NCBI RefSeq assembly: GCF_001426745.1
Contig: NZ_LMFI01000010.1
Span: 1,028,158 to 1,092,157, forward strand
Origin: Nocardioides sp. Root140
Lineage (GTDB): Bacteria; Actinomycetota; Actinomycetes; Propionibacteriales; Nocardioidaceae
Direction of reading: 5' to 3'
DNA length: 64,000 nucleotides
Shown: positions 9,180 through 17,667 of the stretch, one piece after another
Numbering within the stretch: the stretch's first letter is position 1
Layout of the letters: each line of letters opens with the position of its first letter
Position numbers and translations under genes: made by a program
Notes under the pieces: generated by a model
Seen by the model: only the letters and a program-made list of their open reading frames with translations
Told to the model about the DNA's origin: nothing
The model's database searches: none

Positions 9180-10589
9180 TCCGCGCAACGCCGAGAGGGC
9201 CGCGTTGTGCCCGCCCATGCCGTGCACGCCGCCGCCCGGAGGCGTGGACGCCGAGCAGATGAAGACGCCCGGAACCCCGGTGGAATAAGGGTTTCGCGCG
9301 ATCCTGGGCCGCATCACGAGCTGGAGTCCGCCGTTGGCCCCGGCAGAGATGTCTCCGCCGACGTAGTTCGCGTTGTGCGCCTCGAGCCCGGCCGTGTCAC
9401 GCACGTGCACGTGCCGGACCCGGTCGCGGAACCCCGGAGCGAACCGCTCGATCTGCGCCGTGATCGCCTCGGTGGCATCCCCGGTCCAGGCGTTCGGGAC
9501 GTGCGCGTAGGCATAGATCGGGTTGAGACCGGAGTCGCCGCCGGAGCGCAGCGGGTCGACGAGGTACTGCTGGCCGAGCAGCACGAACGGCAGGTCGGGC
9601 ATCTCACCGCGACCGACCTTCGCCTCACCGGCGACGATCTCCTCCAGGGTGCCGCCGAGGTGGACCGTCCCGGCCCTGAGCACGTCGGGGTTGGCCCAGG
9701 GGATGTCGCCCTCGATGGCGTAGTCGACCTTGAAGGCGGCCGGGCCGAATCGATAGCGCTGGTAGGCCTTCCGGGGGCCTGACGGGAGGTGGTCGCCCAT
9801 GATCCGGGCGACCGCGTCGGGCGCCGTGTCGAAGATGAGGATGTCGGGGCCGCCCAGTTCGTCGTACGACGTGACGCGGACGCCGGTCTCGATGCGGGCG
9901 CCGGCGCGCTCGAGCTTGGCGACGAGGGCACGCGTGATCGACTCCGTGCCACCCTCGGCGACCGGCCACCCGTAGGCATGGGCGGCGGCACCGAGCATCA
10001 GGCCGACGGACGCGGAGAGCGGAGTCGTGAGCGAACCGAACTTGTGAGCCGCCATTCCTCCGAAGAGGGCCCGCGCTTCCTCGGTCTTCCAGCGTCGGAC
10101 CGCCCACGGCGCCGGCAGCAGCGAGTGGAGGCCGAAGTGGGCGAGCTTGAAGGGGTGCTTCGGCACGTGCGCGATGGGCCGGAACACGTCGGTGGCGAGG
10201 GCGTCGAAGTTGCGGGAGATGCGGCCGAAGAGCCGCTGCCAGGCCGGACCGTCGACGCCGAGCCCGGCCGCCGTACGCCCCACGTCGCGCCAGAGCAGCC
10301 CGGCTCCGCCGCCGTCGAGGGGATGGGCGAGCTGGATCTCGGGCCACAGCCAGCGGAGCCCGAGCTCCTCCAGGCCCAGCTGCTGGAAGTACGGCGAGCC
10401 GACGCCGGTCGGATGGAATGCCGCGCACTCGTCGTGCAGCAGTCCGGGAACGGTCAGCTCGGAGGTGAGCGTGCCGCCGCCGACCCGATCCCTGGCCTCG
10501 AGCACGCGCACGTCGACGCCCCGTTCGGCGAGGGTCAGCGCGGCGGCGAGTCCGTTGGGCCCGCTGCCGACCACGACTGCATTGGTCAC
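9168..10589 (-). CDS. FAD-dependent phytoene-dehydrogenase-like oxidoreductase
   Basis: The 473-residue protein opens with an FAD/NAD Rossmann motif, VVVGSGPNGLAAALTLAERG, followed by the acidic ribose-binding turn RVLEARDRVGGG. The C-terminus has the second FAD motif region (GVFICSASTPPGGGVHGMGG). This pattern is the NAD(P)/FAD amine-oxidase and phytoene-desaturase superfamily, in the CrtI-like or PYROXD2-like branch. No carotenoid biosynthesis genes lie nearby, so carotenoid activity should not be assumed. No signal peptide or membrane segment is evident. It is divergent from the small lipoprotein gene, with 33 bases between the two starts, and tail-to-tail with the mannosidase. Confidence 0.85.
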   Translation of the reverse strand: MTNAVVVGSGPNGLAAALTLAERGVDVRVLEARDRVGGGTLTSELTVPGLLHDECAAFHPTGVGSPYFQQLGLEELGLRWLWPEIQLAHPLDGGGAGLLWRDVGRTAAGLGVDGPAWQRLFGRISRNFDALATDVFRPIAHVPKHPFKLAHFGLHSLLPAPWAVRRWKTEEARALFGGMAAHKFGSLTTPLSASVGLMLGAAAHAYGWPVAEGGTESITRALVAKLERAGARIETGVRVTSYDELGGPDILIFDTAPDAVARIMGDHLPSGPRKAYQRYRFGPAAFKVDYAIEGDIPWANPDVLRAGTVHLGGTLEEIVAGEAKVGRGEMPDLPFVLLGQQYLVDPLRSGGDSGLNPIYAYAHVPNAWTGDATEAITAQIERFAPGFRDRVRHVHVRDTAGLEAHNANYVGGDISAGANGGLQLVMRPRIARNPYSTGVPGVFICSASTPPGGGVHGMGGHNAALSALRGLSG

Positions 10590-10622
10590 CCGAACAGCCT
10601 GTCACGTGGTTGGCTGTTCCCC

Positions 10623-10982
10623 ATGAAGAAGCGCCTCGGGCCTGCCCTCGCCGTACTCCTGCTCATCACGCTGGCCGGGTGCGGGGGCCGACCATCCGAG
10701 GACGACCTGGCTGACGCGCTGCAGGACAAGGACAACAACTTCTTCGGATACCTGGGTGCGCGGTCGTTCGCAGAGGCCGACGACGAGGTCATCGACTGCA
10801 TGGCGAAGGTCCTGCACGACTCCGACATCTCCGACGAGGGCCTGGAGCTGATCGCCGACGACAAGCTCGACAAGCCGCGCATCGCGGGCTCGATCTCGGC
10901 CGCTGACGACGGCGAGTTCTCCGACGACGACGTCAAAGCGCTCGCGAGGGTCCTGCCCGAGGTCATGGACTGCGCCGTCTGA
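10623..10982 (+). CDS. Small putative lipoprotein
   Basis: The 119-residue product has a clear lipobox: a MKKR start, a hydrophobic core, then LAGC at about residues 17-20, so Cys20 would be lipidated and the protein anchored outside the membrane. The mature part is acidic, with two further Cys (near residues 59 and 118), and resembles short uncharacterised actinobacterial lipoproteins. The ATG at 10623 is chosen because it starts the signal peptide. A longer in-frame extension upstream would overlap the divergent gene. Function is unknown. Confidence 0.75.
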   Translation: MKKRLGPALAVLLLITLAGCGGRPSEDDLADALQDKDNNFFGYLGARSFAEADDEVIDCMAKVLHDSDISDEGLELIADDKLDKPRIAGSISAADDGEFSDDDVKALARVLPEVMDCAV

Positions 10983-11004
10983 CGGCTCGAGCGATCGCAC
11001 CCTG

Positions 11005-11033
11005 ACCACGCGGAACAATTGCACGCGCGTGGT
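11005..11033. promoter_or_regulatory. Inverted repeat before the aldo/keto reductase
   Basis: ACCACGCG (11005-11012) and CGCGTGGT (11026-11033) form perfect 8-bp arms with a 13-bp centre. The element ends 12 bases before the reductase ATG and begins 22 bases after the lipoprotein stop. It could be an operator or a weak terminator; no T-run is present. Confidence 0.35.
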
Positions 11034-11045
11034 TGTCTAGTAGGC

Positions 11046-11885
11046 ATGACTGTTCCCTCCCTGACGCTCAACGACGGCCACTCCATCCCGCAGCTCGGCT
11101 TCGGCGTGTTCCTGGTGCCGCCGGACGAGACCGCCGAGACCGTGACCTCGGCGCTGGAGATCGGCTACCGCCACATCGACACGGCGCAGATGTACGGCAA
11201 CGAGAAGGGCGTCGGCGAGGCGCTGGCCGCATCGGGCATCGAGCGCGACGAGCTCTTCATCACCACCAAGCTCGGCAACCCGAACCACAAGCCCGACGAC
11301 GTACGCCGCACCTTCGACCAGTCGCTGACCGATCTGGGGCTCGACCACGTCGACCTGTTCCTGATCCACTGGCCGCTGCCCACGCAGTACGACGGCGACT
11401 TCGTCTCCACCTGGAAGGCGATGACCGAGCTCACCAGCGACGGGCGGGCCAAGTCGGTGGGCGTCTCCAACTTCGAGCCCGACCACCTGGCGAAGATCAT
11501 CGACGAGTCCGGCGTACTGCCGGCGGTGAACCAGATCGAGGTGCACCCACAGTTCGCCAACACGGCCGCCCGGACGGCCGGCCTCGACCGCGGCATCCTC
11601 ACCGAGGCCTGGTCCCCGATCGGTCGCGGCGCCGTCCTCGACGACCCGATCATCGGCGAGATCGCAACCCGCCTGGGCAAGACCCCGGCGCAGGTGACGT
11701 TGCGCTGGCACATCGAACGCGGCGACATCATCTTCCCGAAGTCGATGCACGTGTCGCGCATGCAGGAGAACTTCGAGATCTTCGACTTCTCGCTCACGCC
11801 CGACGACGTGAACGCGATCAGCGCGCTCGATCGTGGCGACGAAGGACGGATCGGACCGGACCCGAAGGTCTTCGACCGGATCTGA
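11046..11885 (+). CDS. Aldo/keto reductase
   Basis: This 279-residue NADPH-dependent carbonyl reductase shows the AKR barrel signatures: GYRHIDTAQMYGNEKGVGEA (catalytic Asp and Tyr), the catalytic Lys in FITTKLGNPNH, the catalytic His in DLFLIHWPLP, and SVGVSNFEPDHL. The cofactor-phosphate region IIFPKSMHVSRMQEN is near the C-terminus. It resembles the actinobacterial 2,5-diketo-D-gluconate reductase-like (AKR5) group, but the substrate cannot be told from sequence. The ATG at 11046 is preferred over an upstream start that would add nine residues lying inside the inverted repeat region. It converges with the MarR gene, with 15 bases between stops. Confidence 0.93.
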   Translation: MTVPSLTLNDGHSIPQLGFGVFLVPPDETAETVTSALEIGYRHIDTAQMYGNEKGVGEALAASGIERDELFITTKLGNPNHKPDDVRRTFDQSLTDLGLDHVDLFLIHWPLPTQYDGDFVSTWKAMTELTSDGRAKSVGVSNFEPDHLAKIIDESGVLPAVNQIEVHPQFANTAARTAGLDRGILTEAWSPIGRGAVLDDPIIGEIATRLGKTPAQVTLRWHIERGDIIFPKSMHVSRMQENFEIFDFSLTPDDVNAISALDRGDEGRIGPDPKVFDRI

Positions 11886-11900
11886 GCTGTCTGGATCTGG

Positions 11901-12401
11901 TCACTCCAGCTCGAGCAGCTCGCCCCACGCCTGGAGGATGCGGGCCAACCGGGCCCGGTCGATGTCGGGCAGACCCTCCAAGAGCTGCTTCTCGTTGGCG
12001 TAGTGCGCCTCGACCGCGCGGTCGATGACCTTCCTGCCGGCCGGGCTCAGGACGATCGTCCTGGCTCGGCCGTCGTGCTCCTGCTTGCGGCGTACGACGA
12101 GGCCGCGGGCCTCGAGCCGGTCGACCCGCTTGGTGATCGCGCCCGACGTGACCATGGTGGAGGCGGCGAGGTTGCTCGGACTGAGCTCGTACGGCGACCC
12201 GCTGCGACGCAGTGCGGCCAGCAGGTCGAACTCGCCTTCACTGAGCCCGAACTCGGCGTACACCTCGATGAGACGCTCACGGACGGCGTCGGCCACGCGG
12301 TGCAGTCGGCCGATGACGCCCATCGGGGCGGTGTCGAGGTCGGGGCGTTCGACCGACCACTGCTCGATGATGCGACCGACGTGATCAGGTTCATTCGCCA
12401 T
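11901..12401 (-). CDS. MarR-family transcriptional regulator
   Basis: The 166-residue regulator has a MarR winged helix: a recognition region SNLAASTMVTSGAITKRVDR followed by the wing VVRRKQEHDGRARTIVLSPAG. The flanking helices would form the dimer. It is divergently transcribed from an EamA/DMT exporter 39 bp away, the classic arrangement for a MarR protein controlling an efflux gene and itself. A TATATT -10 box (12413-12408 on the minus strand) lies 6 bases before its ATG, so its mRNA may be leaderless. The ligand is unknown. Confidence 0.93.
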   Translation of the reverse strand: MANEPDHVGRIIEQWSVERPDLDTAPMGVIGRLHRVADAVRERLIEVYAEFGLSEGEFDLLAALRRSGSPYELSPSNLAASTMVTSGAITKRVDRLEARGLVVRRKQEHDGRARTIVLSPAGRKVIDRAVEAHYANEKQLLEGLPDIDRARLARILQAWGELLELE

Positions 12402-12409
12402 GCCGGGAA

Positions 12410-12446
12410 TATACCTTCCTTGGAAGCGATTATACTTTCCATGGAA
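12410..12446. promoter_or_regulatory. Two MarR-type operator copies 21 bp apart
   Basis: The block TATACnTTCCnTGGAA occurs at 12410-12425 and again at 12431-12446. Each copy contains TTCC/GGAA arms, and the second core, TTTCCATGGAAA at 12436-12447, is a perfect palindrome. The 21-bp period is two helical turns, so two dimers would bind the same DNA face. The blocks cover the -10 regions of both divergent genes (TATATT for marR, TATACT for the exporter) and the exporter start codon. Confidence 0.75.
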
Positions 12447-13496
12447 ACAATGTGGCGCACCGTGATGCTCACCGCAATCGCTCCCCTCGCGTGGGGGTCG
12501 ACGTACTACGTGACCGGAGCCTTCCTTCCTCCGGATCGACCGCTGTTCGCCGCGCTCATGCGGGCGCTGCCGGTCGGACTCCTGCTGCTCGCACTGCGAC
12601 CGACCCTGCCGACGGGGTCCTGGTGGTGGCGCAGCCTTGTGCTCGGCACCCTCAACATCGGCGCGTTCTTCGTGCTGATCTTCATCGCCGCCTACCGCCT
12701 GCCCAGCGGCATGGCCGCCACCCTGACCGCCACCGCTCCCATCGCGATGATGGCCGTCGCCTGGCTGTTGATCGGCGAGCGTCCGCGCTTCGCCTCCGTG
12801 CTCGGGGCAGTCGTCGGCGTGCTCGGCGTCTCCCTGCTGGTGCTCCGCGCCGGGTTCTCGGTCGACATGATCGGCGTCCTGGCGTCATTGTCCGCGGTGG
12901 CGATGTCGTCGGTCGGCTATGTGCTCCTGAAGCGCTGGAAGGCCCCGGTGGACCTGCTCACCCTGACCGCCTGGCAGCTCGTGGCCGGCGGGCTGCTGCT
13001 CCTGCCGGTGGCCCTCCTGGTGGAGGGTGCACCGCCCCGCGTGGACGGCCCCGCAGTGCTGGGCTTCCTCTACATCGGCCTGATCGGCACCGCGCTGGCC
13101 AACTACGTCTGGTTTCGCGGCCTGCAGCGGATGCCGGCCGCGTCGGTCTCGCTGATCGGCCTGCTCAACCCGGTGGCCGGAACCCTGCTCGGCGTCGCGC
13201 TGGCGCACGAGATCTTCGGCCCCGTGCAGGCGGCGGGCATGGCCCTGGTGTTGCTGGGCGTCCTGCTCGGACAGCCGGCGGTCGTGTCCGCCGTGCTCCG
13301 CAAGGTAGGTGGCGCGCGCCTTGATCCTGTGGCTGCCGTGCCCGTGACTGACCTGTCCGTGAGTGCCCTGCCGGTGACTGACCTGCCGGTGACTGACCTG
13401 CCGGTGACTGACTTGCCGGTGACTGACTTGCCCGCGACGGGCCAACCGCAGCCGGAGTCTTCCAGGCCCCCGCTGGCCGAGCCGGCCTACCGGTAG
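12441..13496 (+). CDS. EamA/DMT-family permease with PVTDL repeat tail
   Basis: The 351-residue product has about ten hydrophobic helices in two EamA-type halves (for example IAPLAWGSTYYVTGAFLPP and LYIGLIGTALANYVWFRG), as in drug/metabolite transporters. An inner-membrane export role for a small molecule is likely; the substrate is unknown. The C-terminal ~60 residues are unusual: after the last helix come six pentapeptide units (mostly PVTDL) and a Pro-rich end. The start may be ATG 12441 or ATG 12450, since both follow a TATACT -10 box closely. Control by the divergent MarR protein is likely. Confidence 0.9.
   Translation: METMWRTVMLTAIAPLAWGSTYYVTGAFLPPDRPLFAALMRALPVGLLLLALRPTLPTGSWWWRSLVLGTLNIGAFFVLIFIAAYRLPSGMAATLTATAPIAMMAVAWLLIGERPRFASVLGAVVGVLGVSLLVLRAGFSVDMIGVLASLSAVAMSSVGYVLLKRWKAPVDLLTLTAWQLVAGGLLLLPVALLVEGAPPRVDGPAVLGFLYIGLIGTALANYVWFRGLQRMPAASVSLIGLLNPVAGTLLGVALAHEIFGPVQAAGMALVLLGVLLGQPAVVSAVLRKVGGARLDPVAAVPVTDLSVSALPVTDLPVTDLPVTDLPVTDLPATGQPQPESSRPPLAEPAYR
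13341..13430 (+). repeat. Six 15-bp tandem units coding PVTDL
   Basis: Six in-frame 15-base units encode PVTDL, SVSAL and four further PVTDL. Units 1 and 3-6 differ from one another by only single third-position or wobble changes. They lie in the cytoplasmic tail of the EamA permease. The unit length is a multiple of three, so copy-number change would keep the frame. Confidence 0.9.
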
Positions 13497-13503
13497 CCGA
13501 GCG

Positions 13504-15147
13504 TCAGATGACGGGAACCCGGTTGGCGTGCTCGGCAACCGTGAGCGCGAAGCCCTTCTCCACCGATGTGCCCTCGATGAGGGCGTCACCGATCGCCTCG
13601 TCGAGTCGGTGGGTGCCGTTCGTGTCGACAAGTCGGAAGAGGTTGTTCGGGGTCCGCCAGACATGGGTGCCTGGCCCGGGTTGTCGGACCTGGTAGCGCA
13701 GGTGGGTCTTGGCTCGATGGTGGAATCGGCCCAGTGGAGCGCAGTTGTGGGTGCCTGACTGGCCCGGCGGCGCGTCCTTGCCCAACTGCCCGTGCTGGAA
13801 CGGCACCGGATGGTCGATGTCGACGTTGCGGCTGATCGTGGTGGCGTGCGGGAACGCATCGCGGGGACTGATCAGGTGGATGCGTTCACGCAACCACTGC
13901 GGGGTCTCATAGGCGTTCAGGGCGACCTTCTTGTTGAGGTCGATGACCGGACTGACCTTCACCTGGGCGTTGCCGAGCAGCTCGGCAAGGTGCTCGAAGA
14001 GGCGGGGACCTCCGCCGGCCTCGACGCGCGCGACTCCGTTGCCGACGCCAGCCAGGGCGGCGGCGTGCAGGTGGACGTAGACCACGGCCCGGGGGCGGGT
14101 CTTGGTCAGGTCGGCGCTGCGAAGGAGTTCGAGCAGGCGCTCGTTGATCCCGCGCAGCAGATCAGGGGCGGAGTGCTGGTCGCCGTGACCTGCGTCGTCG
14201 CCCTCGCTCCCCGGGGCACTGTCAGCGTGCGTGCTGCCGGACGCCGACTTGCTGTCGCCGTCTTCCGCGCCGTCCCCGTCGCCTTCGCTGTCACTGCCGG
14301 CAGGTTTCGCATCATCGACCGGCGTTTCTCCCTTGTCTCCCTCGTCGCCCTTGTCGCCGCCGAGGTCGCCCTGGTTCTCAAGCAGCAGCCTCAACAGTTC
14401 GGCGGGACGGGCCAGCCACCCAAAGGCATCGGAGCGAAGCCGGTCTCGGTCACGGTCGGTGCGCCCGGCCGCCTCGTCCTGGGCGGCGAGGATCGCAGCG
14501 ATCCGGTCGATCATCGCGTCGACCCAGACCGCGTCACCGTGCTCGACCCGGGCGATCACATGCCGCAGACCGGCCTCGTCGACACGACCGACGCTCACGT
14601 AACGGCGGGCCCGTTCGGCACTGATCTTGTCGGCGTGTGCCTTCGGGTTGGCCTCGATCACCTTCGCCTCGAGCAGGTCGAGCACCCGGGCCGGCTGCTC
14701 CCCGGTCAGCGCCGCCGCGAGCGCTGCGTCGACGTACGCCGCCTCGGACGGGCTCAGGTCACGCGTGGCGCGAGCGATGCGGCGCGCCAGCCAGACCTCG
14801 GCCCGGCCGGTGTGGAGCGCCGCCCAGCACAACGGCAGCCGGTGCCGCAGGTCGAGGGCATCGGCAAGAAGCCAGCGCGTGGCGAGGTGGTGGGCCTGTC
14901 GACTGATCGCCAGCTCCGCGATGGAGAGGTCCTGCACCCGCGGTGTGCCCGCCCCACCGACGGTGACCAGGTGCGGCATGCCACGGTGTTGCCGATGCTC
15001 CGGCCACTCCTTCGGGTCGTCGGCGTGCAGGTCGGCCCACCGCAGGGCCAGCTCCAGGTCATGGACCTCGCACTCGCGGCGCTTGAGCAGCGTCTCCTCG
15101 ACGAACAGCAACGTGCCGCCCGCATCGAGATCACTGAAGTCCGCCAT
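13504..15147 (-). CDS. DUF222 / HNH endonuclease domain protein
   Basis: The 547-residue protein has the N-terminal DUF222 (13E12-type) alpha-helical region seen in many actinobacterial multi-copy genes and a C-terminal HNH-like nuclease fold (VDIDHPVPF, HNCAPLGRFHHRAKTHL). His and Asn residues typical of the beta-beta-alpha metal site are present, so activity is plausible. Between the two, about residues 270-330 form a strongly acidic Gly/Asp/Glu/Ser-rich insert, probably disordered. The biological role of this family is unsettled. The gene stands alone, convergent with the exporter (7 bases between stops), and no repeats marking a mobile element are seen at its ends. Confidence 0.85.
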   Translation of the reverse strand: MADFSDLDAGGTLLFVEETLLKRRECEVHDLELALRWADLHADDPKEWPEHRQHRGMPHLVTVGGAGTPRVQDLSIAELAISRQAHHLATRWLLADALDLRHRLPLCWAALHTGRAEVWLARRIARATRDLSPSEAAYVDAALAAALTGEQPARVLDLLEAKVIEANPKAHADKISAERARRYVSVGRVDEAGLRHVIARVEHGDAVWVDAMIDRIAAILAAQDEAAGRTDRDRDRLRSDAFGWLARPAELLRLLLENQGDLGGDKGDEGDKGETPVDDAKPAGSDSEGDGDGAEDGDSKSASGSTHADSAPGSEGDDAGHGDQHSAPDLLRGINERLLELLRSADLTKTRPRAVVYVHLHAAALAGVGNGVARVEAGGGPRLFEHLAELLGNAQVKVSPVIDLNKKVALNAYETPQWLRERIHLISPRDAFPHATTISRNVDIDHPVPFQHGQLGKDAPPGQSGTHNCAPLGRFHHRAKTHLRYQVRQPGPGTHVWRTPNNLFRLVDTNGTHRLDEAIGDALIEGTSVEKGFALTVAEHANRVPVI

Positions 15148-15202
15148 GAACCCATTGAAGCCGTCACCACCGACAGTCCACCCGACTCCCTGACAGGATG
15201 GC

Positions 15203-15772
15203 GTGGTGCCAGCGATCCCGGACTACGTCACGCACTACCACCTGCCGGATCGTGGGCCCTTCCTCAATCTCTCCGAGCTCGACGAGCCGGCTCTGGCCGA
15301 CGTACTCACGGAACTGGCAGCCGTGCCCGGTTCGGAACGGCGTTTCGGACCGCGCTACATGGCGCTGCGGCGCGCCACCGAGGAGCGCCTGTGGGCTCGG
15401 TTCGTCGAACGCGGCGGACGTCCCGAACGGCTGAGTCCGCACTACTTCGTGCTGGGTGAGTCCGCGTGGTTCAGGGGGTTGTACGCCGACGCGCGCGAGG
15501 TGCGCCTGCGACTCGACGAGCTGCCGCGCGAGCAGACCAGCTTCACCGTCCCGGACAGCGTCACGTCCATGGGCCTGCTTGCTGACTTCGGCATCGAGGT
15601 CACCCCGCGGGCCCACCACGGCGAGGTCTTCCTGCTCGACGAGCTCGAGAGCGTCGCAGCGCGGCACGGACTTCCCGACAGCCCCAGCCCCGAGGACTAC
15701 GCGGGGCACCAGCACGGGGACTTCGAGCACTACGTCGAGGTGCAGGTCTGGACCGACAGGATCAGGGAGTGA
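15203..15772 (+). CDS. Conserved-looking hypothetical protein
   Basis: This product of 189 residues (188 if the second GTG at 15206 is used) has no domain I recognise. The sequence is soluble and well balanced, rich in Arg, Glu and aromatic residues (VTHYHLPDRGPFLNLSEL, SPHYFVLGESAWFRGLYAD), and looks like a genuine folded protein. An AGGA motif (15195-15198) fits a start at 15206. Its TGA overlaps the GTG of the next gene (GTGA), so it is translationally coupled to an MFS transporter. A role linked to that transporter is inference only. Confidence 0.75.
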   Translation: MVPAIPDYVTHYHLPDRGPFLNLSELDEPALADVLTELAAVPGSERRFGPRYMALRRATEERLWARFVERGGRPERLSPHYFVLGESAWFRGLYADAREVRLRLDELPREQTSFTVPDSVTSMGLLADFGIEVTPRAHHGEVFLLDELESVAARHGLPDSPSPEDYAGHQHGDFEHYVEVQVWTDRIRE

Positions 15773-16977
15773 CGACGAGCGACTTCAAGCTGCGCTCGGT
15801 CGCCTTCGAGGCCTTCGGTCCCACGATCGTGAGCTCGATCGGACACGGCGCCGTACTGCCCGTCCTGGCCCTGCAGGCTAGGGACCTCGGCGCGGACGTG
15901 GGTACGGCGGCACTGGTGGTCGCACTACTGGGCGTGGGGTCGCTGCTGACCAGCCTGCCCGCCGGAGCGGTCGTCGCGCGGATCGGCGAACGCCGGACGC
16001 TGATCGCCTGCGGGCTGCTCGACTGCGTCGTCATGCTGATCGCCTGGCAGGCTTCGTCGGTGCTCCTGCTGTCGGTCGCGATGGTGCTCTCGGGGGCGTC
16101 CTGGACGGGGTTCCTGCTGGCCAGGCAAGGGTTCCTGATCGAGGCGGTTCCGATCACGCACCGGGCCCGGGCGATGTCCAGCCTCGGCGCCAGCCACCGG
16201 GTCGGCATGCTGGTCGGTCCGCTGATCGGCGCCGGAGTCATCGCCTGGCTCGGGCTCTCCGCGGTCTTCGTGCTGGCCGCGGTCATGTCGCTCGCCTCCG
16301 CGGTGATGGCCTCACTGATGCGCGACCTTGGCCACGAGTCGCGCGCCGAGCAGGGCGTCTCCGGTCACGCCAGCGTCGCGTCCGTGCTGCTCGCCCACCG
16401 CCACACCCTGCTGACCCTGGGCCTCGGGGTCATCGTGATCGGCGCCTCGCGCTCGATCCGCGGCACCCTGCTCCCCCTGTGGGCGGACCACATCGGGATG
16501 ACCGGCTCCGAGACGTCACTGGTCTTCGCGGTGGCCGCCGCTGTCGACATCGTCTGCTTCATACCGGGTGGATGGCTGATGGACCATCGCGGCCGTTCGG
16601 TCGTCGCCGTGCCCGTCGTACTGGCGGTCGCGATCGGCGCCCTGGTGCTGCCGCTGGCCACGAACGAACCGGCGGTGCTGGCGGTCGCCGTACTCATCGC
16701 GGCCGGCAACGGCCTCGGCTCGGGCATCGTGATGACGCTGGGCGCGGACACCGCGCCTGCGGCCGGGCGCTCGCAGTACCTCGGCGGCTGGCGGCTTTGC
16801 GGAGACCTCGGCGGCACGTCGGGGCCCCTGTTGATCAGCGCAGTGACGCTGGTCGCGCCACTCGCGACGGCATCGGTCGTGTTCGGTCTGGCTGCCCTGG
16901 CCGGCACCGGTTGGGTCGGCTACTGGACCCGCCGACTCGACCAGAGGCGAGGGACCGGGATCAGCCCCCGTAGGTGA
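15769..16977 (+). CDS. MFS transporter
   Basis: The 402-residue protein has about twelve hydrophobic segments. The region after helix 2 (GAVVARIGERRTL) fits the MFS loop 2-3 signature, and the second-half equivalent is PGGWLMDHRGRSVVAVP. This is a single-polypeptide efflux-type permease of the inner membrane. It starts at a GTG that overlaps the stop of the upstream hypothetical gene, so the two are probably co-translated. Its 3' end overlaps the convergent membrane-anchored protein gene by 17 bases. The substrate is unknown; drug efflux is the default family role. Confidence 0.9.
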   Translation: MTTSDFKLRSVAFEAFGPTIVSSIGHGAVLPVLALQARDLGADVGTAALVVALLGVGSLLTSLPAGAVVARIGERRTLIACGLLDCVVMLIAWQASSVLLLSVAMVLSGASWTGFLLARQGFLIEAVPITHRARAMSSLGASHRVGMLVGPLIGAGVIAWLGLSAVFVLAAVMSLASAVMASLMRDLGHESRAEQGVSGHASVASVLLAHRHTLLTLGLGVIVIGASRSIRGTLLPLWADHIGMTGSETSLVFAVAAAVDIVCFIPGGWLMDHRGRSVVAVPVVLAVAIGALVLPLATNEPAVLAVAVLIAAGNGLGSGIVMTLGADTAPAAGRSQYLGGWRLCGDLGGTSGPLLISAVTLVAPLATASVVFGLAALAGTGWVGYWTRRLDQRRGTGISPRR

Positions 16978-17545
16978 CCTTGATGGCGTTCGACTTGAGC
17001 TTGCGGTCGCTGTCGACCACCCGCCACTCGATCTCGCCGGTCTGTGAGGTGTTGACGTAGGTGCTGAAGGTCGCGTCTGACACGTTGACGTCGACCGGGA
17101 AGTCGGCCCAGGCCCCGTCGTTGACCCGGATCTGTACGTCGAGCACGGCGCCCTCGCCCTGCGGATAGATGCCGGAGAGGTAGAGGTCCTCGCCCGGCGA
17201 GACCTGGAACGCCCCCTGGCTGAGGGTGATCTCCGCCTTCGGCTTCCTGGGCTTCTTGGTCGTCTCTTCGCTGGCCGTTTCGGAGGCCGCCGCGGACTCG
17301 GACTCCTCATCGTCGCTGGGCTCCAGCGTGATCAGGGGGTCGGACGCCCGCGTGGTGCGCTCAGGGTCGGGCATCACGAGGGAGTCACCGGCAGCCGGGT
17401 CGTCAGAGCCTCCGCCACCGCCTCCGACCCCGAGCACCTTCGTGCCGATGATCGCCGCGATCCCGGCGAGCAGGCCCACCACGACGGCAACGGCAACGAG
17501 AGCCACCAGGCCGTTGACGACCGGCTTGTCTTCGGAATCGCTCAC
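16961..17545 (-). CDS. Single-pass membrane protein with extracytoplasmic domain
   Basis: The 194-residue product has a short cytoplasmic N-terminus, one membrane helix (about residues 11-37, VNGLVALVAVAVVVGLLAGI), a Gly-rich stretch, an acidic Ser/Glu linker ending in a Lys/Pro-rich patch, and a C-terminal beta-rich domain of about 90 residues (ITLSQGAFQVSPGEDLYLSG). No catalytic motif is apparent. It may be an envelope-associated accessory protein. The domain resembles small Ig-like folds, but this is weakly supported. The start lies about 125 bases downstream of the NTF2-like gene's stop on the same strand. Confidence 0.7.
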   Translation of the reverse strand: MSDSEDKPVVNGLVALVAVAVVVGLLAGIAAIIGTKVLGVGGGGGGSDDPAAGDSLVMPDPERTTRASDPLITLEPSDDEESESAAASETASEETTKKPRKPKAEITLSQGAFQVSPGEDLYLSGIYPQGEGAVLDVQIRVNDGAWADFPVDVNVSDATFSTYVNTSQTGEIEWRVVDSDRKLKSNAIKVTYGG

Positions 17546-17667
17546 GGGCTCGCTCTCTCGGGTCGAGGGGGACGGTGCCCATTGTTACAGGCCGATGTTG
17601 GATCCACAGATTTGAAAGCGACTCAGCCAAGGCCGCGTCTCCCAGGGCCCGCTCAGGCAGTGCCGTT

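Noticed and set aside
9168..10589. Carotenoid biosynthesis locus
   Set aside because: The oxidoreductase has a phytoene-dehydrogenase-like fold but no crtB, crtE or cyclase is nearby.
13341..13430. CRISPR or non-coding satellite
   Set aside because: The 15-bp units have no spacers and are in frame with the permease.
13504..15147. Mobile intron or insertion element carrying the HNH gene
   Set aside because: No terminal inverted repeats, target-site duplications or interrupted host gene are seen around it.
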